From the NCBI GenBank assembly GCA_028288905.1, contig JAQGHJ010000591.1, positions 1 to 7,569 of the forward strand: 7,569 nucleotides of DNA. The letters run 5' to 3'. This stretch comes from Phycisphaerales bacterium (GTDB lineage Bacteria > Planctomycetota > Phycisphaerae > Tepidisphaerales > Tepidisphaeraceae). Under the pieces are notes generated by a model, which saw only the letters and a list, made by a program, of their open reading frames with translations, made no database searches and was not told where the DNA came from. This document shows positions 1 through 4,147 of this stretch, piece after piece (the stretch's first letter is position 1; each line of letters opens with the position of its first letter). A program made the translations under genes and the position numbers.

Positions 1-91
1 GGTGCCCGAGCACGCGGGTCAGGGCCGTGCGGCAGAGTTCGTCGTCGTCGACGACCAGCACGCGGCACCGCGGTCGGGTTGTGGGGGGCAA
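1..91 (-). CDS. Response-regulator receiver (REC) protein, N-terminal fragment
   Basis: Only the first codons are inside the window; the gene runs off the left edge. The minus strand reads RCRVLVVDDDELCRTALTRV, the first beta strand and acidic pocket (DDD) of a CheY-like receiver domain, which takes phosphate from a histidine kinase. The phosphoacceptor Asp and the output region are outside, so the class (stand-alone REC, REC plus HTH, or hybrid kinase) cannot be told. The start is uncertain: TTG at 91-89 gives a short PPTTRPRC leader, GTG at 61-59 would begin right on the beta strand, and the frame stays open back to GTG at 169-167. Third-position G/C is poor between 90 and 169, which favours one of the two later starts. 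No convincing Shine-Dalgarno sequence precedes any of them. Confidence 0.8.
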   Translation of the reverse strand, partial: MPPTTRPRCRVLVVDDDELCRTALTRVLGH

Positions 92-251
92 GGGGCCTTG
101 TGGTGCGGAAGTGGTCAGGCGTGGTACACCTGCACATCGTAGGGCCGGGCTCCGTTCCCCGATGCGCACGAACTTCCGAATTTCCTGAGTTGCCTTTCAA
201 TTTAGATTGGGGGTCAACCGGAGTCTGCCGTGGGTCGGGTTGCCGGTGGCG

Positions 252-266
252 GACGCATCATGCGTC
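252..266. repeat. Inverted repeat GACGCA-TCA-TGCGTC
   Basis: A perfect 6-bp inverted repeat with a 3-base centre. It lies upstream of the minus-strand REC gene, about 160 bases from that gene's likely start, and could be a protein-binding site or a small hairpin. No T-run follows on either strand, so an intrinsic terminator is unlikely. Confidence 0.4.
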
Positions 267-293
267 GGACGTTGATCTTGCGCCGCCAACGCC

Positions 294-328
294 CGGGCGG
301 GACGGACCGGCCCCGTCCGGCTCGCCCG
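294..328. repeat. Large GC hairpin
   Basis: Arms CGGGCG-GGACGG (294-305) and CCGTCC-ggct-CGCCCG (313-328) pair over 12 bp with a 4-base bulge and a 7-base loop. It sits between the HxlR gene and the next minus-strand gene, so it may end transcription or insulate the two. There is no T-tract. Confidence 0.4.
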
Positions 329-430
329 GCCCGGTCCCCGGGGGCGCGGCGTGAGGGCCGCCTGCGGCCGCCGCCGCTCACGCCGCGGCGACGGGTTCCC
401 GGTTGGCCCGGTCCTTCGACAGGAACGCGG

Positions 431-477
431 CCGCCCCCGCCCGGTCCCCACGCCCATCCCCTGACCGGCGGCGGCGG
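431..477 (-). terminator. Possible terminator hairpin of the HxlR gene
   Basis: CCGGTC (441-446) pairs perfectly with GACCGG (463-468). After bulging C440, outer pairs continue from 431-439 against 469-477 with a single C-C mismatch, giving about 14 mostly G-C pairs. The hairpin begins about 10 bases after the HxlR stop. No U-run follows, so termination is inferred from position and stem strength alone. Confidence 0.35.
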
Positions 478-486
478 GCGAGAACG

Positions 487-876
487 CTACGTCGCCTTCC
501 GCGGCACCACCGCGTTGTTCCGACGCCGGGCGAGGCCCTTCAGCACGTCCGCGTTCGCCTCGCCCCACGCCTTCAACAGGTCCAGCAGCGTGGTGAACCG
601 CTGGCCGGCCGGCGTCAGCGAATACTCGACCATCGGCGGGACGACCGGGTAGACCTTCCGGGCGATCAGCCCGTCCCGCTCCATCTCCCGCAGGGTCTGC
701 GTCAGCATCTTCTTCGACACGCCCGGCAGGCTCCGGTGGAGCACGCCGGTGCGGCAGCACCCGCCGTGCAGGTGGAGGGATTCGAGCACCATGCTCGTCC
801 ACTTCACGGCGAACAGCGCCAGCAGCCGCCGCGGCGGGCAGTTCTCGTCCAGCACGATCGGCTTCGGGGTGGGCAT
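487..876 (-). CDS. HxlR-family winged-helix transcriptional regulator
   Basis: A 129-residue DNA-binding protein of the HxlR (MarR-related) family, the usual length for the family. Visible family marks are the N-terminal ENCPPRRLLALFAVKW segment with Cys13, the recognition region LPGVSKKMLTQTLREMERDG (about 50-69), and the wing ending in EYSLTPAG (about 84-91). In characterised HxlR members such as YodB and HypR, the Cys near the N-terminus senses oxidants or electrophiles; Cys13 is in the matching place, and Cys40-Cys41 are extra. The ATG at 876-874 is preceded by GGAGG (minus strand, 891-887) with a 10-base gap. It is divergent from the oxidoreductase gene, the classic layout for an HxlR regulator controlling its neighbour and itself, so the probable target is that gene. 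The inducer is unknown. Confidence 0.95.
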   Translation of the reverse strand: MPTPKPIVLDENCPPRRLLALFAVKWTSMVLESLHLHGGCCRTGVLHRSLPGVSKKMLTQTLREMERDGLIARKVYPVVPPMVEYSLTPAGQRFTTLLDLLKAWGEANADVLKGLARRRNNAVVPRKAT

Positions 877-886
877 GTCGGGCCGG

Positions 887-891
887 CCTCC
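887..891 (-). promoter_or_regulatory. Shine-Dalgarno site of the HxlR gene
   Basis: GGAGG on the minus strand, 10 bases before the ATG at 876-874. It supports this start and contrasts with the divergent oxidoreductase gene, which has no such site. Confidence 0.5.
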
Positions 892-900
892 GGGCGTGGG

Positions 901-949
901 GCACCGTTCGGTGCCTACGTCACCGAATCGTACCTTCTAGATGTCCGAT
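901..949. promoter_or_regulatory. Divergent promoter/operator region between HxlR and oxidoreductase genes
   Basis: This part of the 96-base divergent spacer is rich in symmetry. GCACCG-TT-CGGTGC (901-914) is a perfect 14-bp inverted repeat. The same CACCG word returns at 921-925, so CGGTG (909-913) could pair with either copy. A 23-bp imperfect inverted repeat (927-949) has arms starting ATCG and ending CGAT, with 7 of 11 pairs matching around a TCTAGA core. Winged-helix dimers such as HxlR bind sites of this kind, so one of these is the likely autoregulatory operator. No clear -35/-10 pair was found for either gene. Confidence 0.45.
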
Positions 950-972
950 CCCCCACGGCCTACCGTCCGTCC

Positions 973-2073
973 ATGAGCAGCGACAAGATTCGGGTCGGGA
1001 TCATCGGCGCGGGCGGCTGGGCGAAGTACGGGCACATCCCCGCGCTCCGAGCCCTGCCGGAGTTCGAGATCGTCGCGCTGTCGAGCCGCCGGCAGGAGAC
1101 GGCCGACGACTACGCGGCGACGTTCGGCATCCCGCACGCCTTCGGCGACGAGCAGTCGTTGATCGCCCACCCGGACGTGGACCTCGTCGCGATCCTGGCC
1201 CCCGCCCCCGAGCACGCGCGGCTCGCCAGGGCCGCGATCGCCGCCGGCAAGGACGTGTACAGCGAGTGGCCGCTGACGACGACGACGGCCGACTCGGAGG
1301 AACTCCTGGCGCTGGCCGAGGCGAAGGGGGTGCGGCACGTCGTCGGCCTGCAACGCCGCCACGGCCCGAGCGCCCGTTACACGCGGGACCTCGTACGGCA
1401 GGGGTACGTCGGGACGGTCCGGTCCGCCCGCATGACGGTGAGCGTGGACGCCTTCCCGCCGACGATGCCGGGGCGGTACGAGTGGGCGTTCCCCGCCTCG
1501 AACTTCTCGCACGTCCTGTCCGTCTACGCCGCCCACTTCGGGGACGTGCTGTTCCGGTCGGTCGGGTTCCCGGACAAGCTGACCGCGGTCGTCGCCAACC
1601 AGTTCCCCTTCGTCACCGTCGAGGAAACGGGGCGGCGGGTCCCCACCACCCGGCCGGACGCGGCGGCGGTCGTCGGCACCCTGGAGGGCGGCGGGCTGTT
1701 CGCCGTGCAGATCGAGGGCGGCCAGCGGCACCGCACCGGGCTCCAGATCGACATCACGGGCACCGGCGGCGTCCTGCGGGTCACGAACCCGCTCGCGTTC
1801 GAGAACAAGGAGGACAACGCGGTCGAGGGCGCGAACGGCGGCGGGTCGTCGCTCGCCCCGCTCCCGGTGCCCGCCGAGTACAGGCCGTTGGACGGCTCCG
1901 GCCTCGACGCGAGCACGCGGGACGTGGCCTACCTGTACGCCGCCTACGCCCGGGACAGGAGGACCGGCACGTCGGAGGCGAGCGACTTCCGGGACGCGGT
2001 GCGACAGCACCGCCTGATCGACCGGATCGTCCGGGCGTCCGAGGCATTCTTCGACGGGGCGGACCGCGCCTAA
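973..2073 (+). CDS. Gal80-like Gfo/Idh/MocA-family oxidoreductase
   Basis: A 366-residue NAD(P)-binding protein of the Gfo/Idh/MocA family. The N-terminal Rossmann fold shows RVGIIGAGGWAKYGH (about 7-21) and the dinucleotide loop ALSSRR (about 35-40). The usual EKP signature, whose Lys helps catalysis, is replaced by SEWPL (97-101). This Trp form is typical of Gal80-like members, and the C-terminal domain (about 130-366, with PGRYEW, YAAHFGD and VQIEGGQ) fits that branch. His188 of YAAHFGD may stand in for the family's catalytic His. The substrate is unknown; sugars or polyols are usual for the family. ATG973 is chosen because the Rossmann strand begins a few residues later; the frame is open further upstream but that sequence is antisense to the HxlR gene. 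No Shine-Dalgarno sequence is seen. The stop overlaps that of the convergent gene. Confidence 0.93.
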   Translation: MSSDKIRVGIIGAGGWAKYGHIPALRALPEFEIVALSSRRQETADDYAATFGIPHAFGDEQSLIAHPDVDLVAILAPAPEHARLARAAIAAGKDVYSEWPLTTTTADSEELLALAEAKGVRHVVGLQRRHGPSARYTRDLVRQGYVGTVRSARMTVSVDAFPPTMPGRYEWAFPASNFSHVLSVYAAHFGDVLFRSVGFPDKLTAVVANQFPFVTVEETGRRVPTTRPDAAAVVGTLEGGGLFAVQIEGGQRHRTGLQIDITGTGGVLRVTNPLAFENKEDNAVEGANGGGSSLAPLPVPAEYRPLDGSGLDASTRDVAYLYAAYARDRRTGTSEASDFRDAVRQHRLIDRIVRASEAFFDGADRA

Positions 2074-2309
2074 TTTCCGTGTCGGGCGGCCCAGGTGCGG
2101 GCGTGGGCGGGGCAGGCGGACGCCCGTTGTCGCGCCCGTCGCGAGCGGGCGATCAGGGCGTCGCACTTGCGGTTCAGGGCGGCCGAGCGGGCGGCGACTT
2201 CGGCGGCGAGCCGGCGGAGTTCCCGGGCTTCCTCGACGAGCCGCCGAAGGGTCGCCGGGGACAGTTCCGCGGCGGCCGGGTCGCGATCAACGGGTGGGGG
2301 CGGCGGCAC
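2070..2309 (-). CDS. Small hypothetical coiled-coil protein
   Basis: I do not recognise this family. From GTG at 2309-2307 it encodes 79 residues: a proline run (PPPPPVDRD), an Ala/Leu/Arg/Glu-rich segment (about 16-60) with the spacing of a helical coiled coil, and a basic tail with two Cys. Nearly every third codon position is G or C through this stretch, which supports real coding. The frame stays open upstream to ATG at 2513, but residues coded there have poor composition and cross an AT-rich stretch at 2396-2430 that looks intergenic, so the later start is preferred. No Shine-Dalgarno sequence precedes the GTG. Its stop codon (TAG, 2072-2070) overlaps the TAA of the oxidoreductase gene. 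Function unknown. Confidence 0.55.
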   Translation of the reverse strand: MPPPPPVDRDPAAAELSPATLRRLVEEARELRRLAAEVAARSAALNRKCDALIARSRRARQRASACPAHARTWAARHGN

Positions 2310-2600
2310 TGGCGGGACGATAGCCGCCGGGGCTCCCGACGGCCCACCCGGGCAATTCCTGAGGCGGGGGCGGGGCGGGCGGGTTCGTTCTCCGCGTGAA
2401 AATTTCCGCCAAAAATTACGAGATAGACGCCACGCCCGTGTCTTTCCGTCCTCGCGGGTTTCCGAGTGCGGCACCCGGCGACCGGAAGTTTTCGGCCGGG
2501 AGGGTGCCGACATCTTCGGCTGGTCTCAGGGGGCAACCGCGCATGTGGCCTTCGCTGAGTATCTTCCGGAATGCCGGGAGTGCCGTCCTCGCCCCCCCCT
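2310..2600. other. Intergenic stretch with an AT-rich patch and a large hairpin
   Basis: No convincing gene was seen between the two minus-strand genes. An AT-rich patch at 2396-2430 is the most promoter-like segment but shows no clear paired boxes. An 8-bp perfect inverted repeat lies at 2469-2509. An 8-C run (2592-2599) sits just behind the stop of the gene at 2601-2945. Confidence 0.6.
2469..2509. repeat. Large inverted repeat CGGCACCC ... GGGTGCCG
   Basis: Perfect 8-bp arms at 2469-2476 and 2502-2509 enclose 25 bases, inside which CCGG (2482-2485) and CCGG (2496-2499) can pair to extend the stem. It lies 92 bases behind the minus-strand gene at 2601-2945 and upstream of the small gene ending at 2070. 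It could be a terminator, a processing site or a regulator-binding site; there is no T-run. Confidence 0.45.
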
Positions 2601-2945
2601 TCACAGCTTCCGGAGCATCTCCGCGGTCCCGGCCGGGCCGGTCACGTCCAGCGTCACCGGCCCTGCGTTCGGCTCCGTCGCGAGCCGGAAGGCCAGGAAG
2701 CTGCAACAGTCCTGCTCCCGCTCGACGACCATCGCCAGGTCGGCGATCAACCCGGGCCGGTTCTCGAACACGAACCGCAGCCCGTCCGGGAGGTCCGTCA
2801 CCCGCTCGGCCCGCCCGAACAGCCCGGGGATCAGGTCCGTCCGGCGGGCCGCGAGTTGCTCCGGCGACAGCTTGCACGTCGCGGCGGGCGACACGGCCGT
2901 GGGCCGGGTGGAAGCCTCGATCGTCGTGCGGTCCGGGGTCGGCAT
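2601..2945 (-). CDS. CC-motif hypothetical protein, mer-region-associated type
   Basis: A 114-residue soluble protein without signal peptide or membrane segment. The pattern resembles a widespread uncharacterised family with a core like LFG...LPDG, then E...CC-F--F, then L-VTGP-G. Here these are [20 protein letters not shown] (41-60), [13 protein letters not shown] (74-86) and [13 protein letters not shown] (99-111). From memory, relatives are often annotated next to mercury or metal-resistance genes, and Cys80-Cys81 could bind a soft metal; that role is inference. No other mer gene is present here. The ATG at 2945-2943 follows AGGA (minus strand, 2957-2954) at an 8-base gap, fixing the start. 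It is divergent from the YnfA gene across 74 bases, so the two may share regulation. Confidence 0.8.
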   Translation of the reverse strand: MPTPDRTTIEASTRPTAVSPAATCKLSPEQLAARRTDLIPGLFGRAERVTDLPDGLRFVFENRPGLIADLAMVVEREQDCCSFLAFRLATEPNAGPVTLDVTGPAGTAEMLRKL

Positions 2946-2953
2946 GGGCCGTA

Positions 2954-2957
2954 TCCT
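2954..2957 (-). promoter_or_regulatory. Shine-Dalgarno site of the CC-motif gene
   Basis: AGGA on the minus strand, 8 bases before the ATG at 2945-2943, supports that start codon. Confidence 0.5.
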
Positions 2958-2994
2958 ACAACTCGCCCGCCGGCCCGCCCGCTTGCGACCCGGT

Positions 2995-3016
2995 GGCCCG
3001 GGTTGATGATCGGGCC
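2995..3016. promoter_or_regulatory. Inverted repeat just upstream of the YnfA start
   Basis: GGCCCG (2995-3000) and CGGGCC (3011-3016) form a perfect 6-bp inverted repeat around a 10-base centre, ending 3 bases before the YnfA ATG. It could be an operator in the divergent promoter region or an mRNA hairpin limiting ribosome access. No Shine-Dalgarno sequence is seen for this gene. Confidence 0.4.
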
Positions 3017-3019
3017 CCG

Positions 3020-3355
3020 ATGCGTGCCCTCGCCGTCACCCTCGGGCTCTACCTGGTCACGGCCGTCGCCGAGATCGGCGGGTGCTACCTGGTTATGCTG
3101 TTCGCGAAGCAGCCGGCCCGGTGGCCGCTGGCCGTCGGGGCGGTCGCGAGCCTGCTGGCGTTCGCGTGGCTGCTGACGCTCCACCCGGCGGCCGCGGGGC
3201 GGGTTTACGCGGCGTACGGGGGCGTGTACGTCGCGACGGCCCTGGCGTGGCTGTGGGCGGTGGACCGCGTCCGGCCGGACCGCTGGGACGTGGCGGGCGG
3301 GGCGCTGTGCTTGGCCGGGATGCTCGTCATCTACTTCGGCCCCCGCGGCGGGTGA
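3020..3355 (+). CDS. ynfA: YnfA-family (UPF0060) inner-membrane protein
   Basis: A 111-residue hydrophobic protein, matching the roughly 108 residues of E. coli YnfA. Four membrane helices are apparent at about 5-27, 34-53, 62-80 and 89-106. Family hallmarks are AEIGGCYL in the first helix, [16 protein letters not shown] across the 2-3 loop and third helix, and [11 protein letters not shown] at the end. YnfA belongs to the small-multidrug-resistance-like superfamily and has been linked to efflux of toxic cations; the substrate here is unknown. ATG3020 is chosen because it aligns with the first helix; the frame is open further upstream only as a shadow of the divergent gene. There is no obvious Shine-Dalgarno sequence. 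Its neighbour is the CC-motif protein, so a shared detoxification role is possible but unproven. Confidence 0.95.
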   Translation: MRALAVTLGLYLVTAVAEIGGCYLVMLFAKQPARWPLAVGAVASLLAFAWLLTLHPAAAGRVYAAYGGVYVATALAWLWAVDRVRPDRWDVAGGALCLAGMLVIYFGPRGG

Positions 3356-3494
3356 CGGGCGGGACCGGGGCGAGGGGAACCGGCGGACCGTCGTGTTGCG
3401 AGATAGCCGACAGGTCGCACGCAGGGCGGGTGGTGCCGTTAGTGTTGAGACGTGGTGGCCGAGGCTCGACAGGGACGCTTGGGTGTTGGTACCC

Positions 3495-3508
3495 GCCGGC
3501 CGGCCGGC
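3495..3508. repeat. 14-bp GC palindrome in front of the TIR-like/TPR operon
   Basis: GCCGGCC/GGCCGGC is perfectly self-complementary and lies where the -35 region would be for the -10-like box at 3528-3533. GCTTGGG occurs on both sides (3477-3483 and 3510-3516), 33 bases apart. This may be an operator for the downstream operon or simply part of the YnfA transcript end. Confidence 0.35.
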
Positions 3509-3527
3509 AGCTTGGGCGGCCTTCGAC

Positions 3528-3533
3528 TATACT
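3528..3533 (+). promoter_or_regulatory. Possible -10 box of the TIR-like/TPR operon
   Basis: TATACT matches the sigma-70 -10 consensus at five of six positions in an otherwise GC-rich region, 13 bases before the ATG at 3547. No good -35 box lies at 16-18 bases (3505-3510 is CGGCAG), so an activator or another sigma factor may be needed. Transcription starting about 7 bases downstream would give a nearly leaderless mRNA. Confidence 0.4.
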
Positions 3534-3546
3534 TGTGGCCGCACCA

Positions 3547-4146
3547 ATGGCCGGCCGCCCACGTCGATCATCAACCGCGCCACGGCCCGAGACGGGTGGC
3601 CACAGACGCCTCGGTGAGCAGGAGTACGCGGCATCGAAGGATGCCGACATCGACCGGCTGGTCGTCTTCATCTCGTCCGCCATCCCCCGGCCGCGATACC
3701 GGCAGCAGATCATGGCCGACCGGCTGGCGGCGACCGCGGCCGCCCGCACGCTCCGCGCGTTCTTCTCGGTCTGGACCTGGGAGAACTGTGCGTTCCCGGG
3801 GCGGTTCAAGCCGGACGCGCTCTACCTTGAGAAGGCGGCGGAGGCGCACGTCCTCATCCTCCTGATCGACGACCGCCTGTCCGTCAACACGAAGCGGGAG
3901 TATGACGCTTCGGTCCGGAACCGCCGGAGCCAGATGATCCTGTTCCGCGAGGGTGCCAAGCTCGACCCGTCCGCACGCGACTTCAAGCGGAAGCTCCGGG
4001 GCGCGACGTACTGGCAGTACGGGAACGAAGACGAGCTACGAACGATCATCTACCGCGGGCTCCGGATGAACATGCTCCGGTACGCCAAGATCGGGATGAA
4101 GGCGTCGATCGGCACCCGCGTCGAATACAGCGAACTCGGGGTCTGA
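3547..4146 (+). CDS. TIR-/DUF4062-like protein, first gene of a two-gene operon
   Basis: A 199-residue cytoplasmic protein. After a basic, low-complexity N-terminus (1-35) comes a TIR/DUF4062-like alpha/beta pattern: first strand RLVVFISSAI (37-46), an Arg-rich helix (48-60), WTWEN (76-80), strand AHVLILLIDD (100-109), then LSVNTKREYD (111-120) and MILFREG (130-136). The Ser-x5-Glu (Ser112, Glu118) resembles the motif carrying the catalytic Glu of NAD-cleaving TIR domains, so Glu118 is a candidate active or conserved residue; no activity is shown. ATG3547 is the only usual start that keeps the first strand. Codons 1-25 have poor third-position G/C, so the N-terminal extension is less certain than the core. 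The next gene starts one base after this stop, implying translational coupling. Whether it is TIR, DUF4062 or a related fold is unsettled. Confidence 0.85.
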   Translation: MAGRPRRSSTAPRPETGGHRRLGEQEYAASKDADIDRLVVFISSAIPRPRYRQQIMADRLAATAAARTLRAFFSVWTWENCAFPGRFKPDALYLEKAAEAHVLILLIDDRLSVNTKREYDASVRNRRSQMILFREGAKLDPSARDFKRKLRGATYWQYGNEDELRTIIYRGLRMNMLRYAKIGMKASIGTRVEYSELGV

Positions 4147-4147
4147 C

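Larger units (their letters stand above)
92..486. other. Gene-poor spacer with GC-rich hairpins
   Basis: No convincing gene was found here. Positions 165-215 are unusually AT-rich for this window and could hold the promoter of the minus-strand REC gene, though no paired -35/-10 boxes are clear. Two perfect or near-perfect inverted repeats lie at 252-266 and 294-328, and a further hairpin at 431-477 follows the HxlR gene. Long open frames across this stretch have the Arg/Pro/Ala-rich composition of GC-driven shadow frames. A short REC-tail-like reading at 446-378 (minus) is discussed in the findings. Confidence 0.6.

Noticed and set aside
40..61. Near-identical GTCGTCGACGACCAGCAC at both ends of the window as a long-range repeat
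   Set aside because: Both encode the same VLVVDD start of a receiver domain in a GC-biased codon set, so the match reflects protein conservation.
403..972. Extension of the oxidoreductase frame upstream of ATG973
   Set aside because: It is antisense to the HxlR gene, has His/Arg/Pro-rich shadow composition, and the Rossmann strand starts right after residue 6 from ATG973.
937..2166. A 409-residue minus-strand frame over the oxidoreductase
   Set aside because: Its Arg/Gly/Pro-rich composition is that of the complement of a GC-rich gene; the plus-strand frame has clear family motifs.
3082..3546. Upstream extension of the TIR-like gene into the ynfA region
   Set aside because: It overlaps ynfA in another frame and shows only low-complexity Arg/Gly sequence.
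3393..3617. A 74-residue plus-strand frame before the TIR-like gene
   Set aside because: No domain pattern, mixed third-position usage in its first half, and it overlaps the TIR-like start; kept only as a hint of a possible frame problem.
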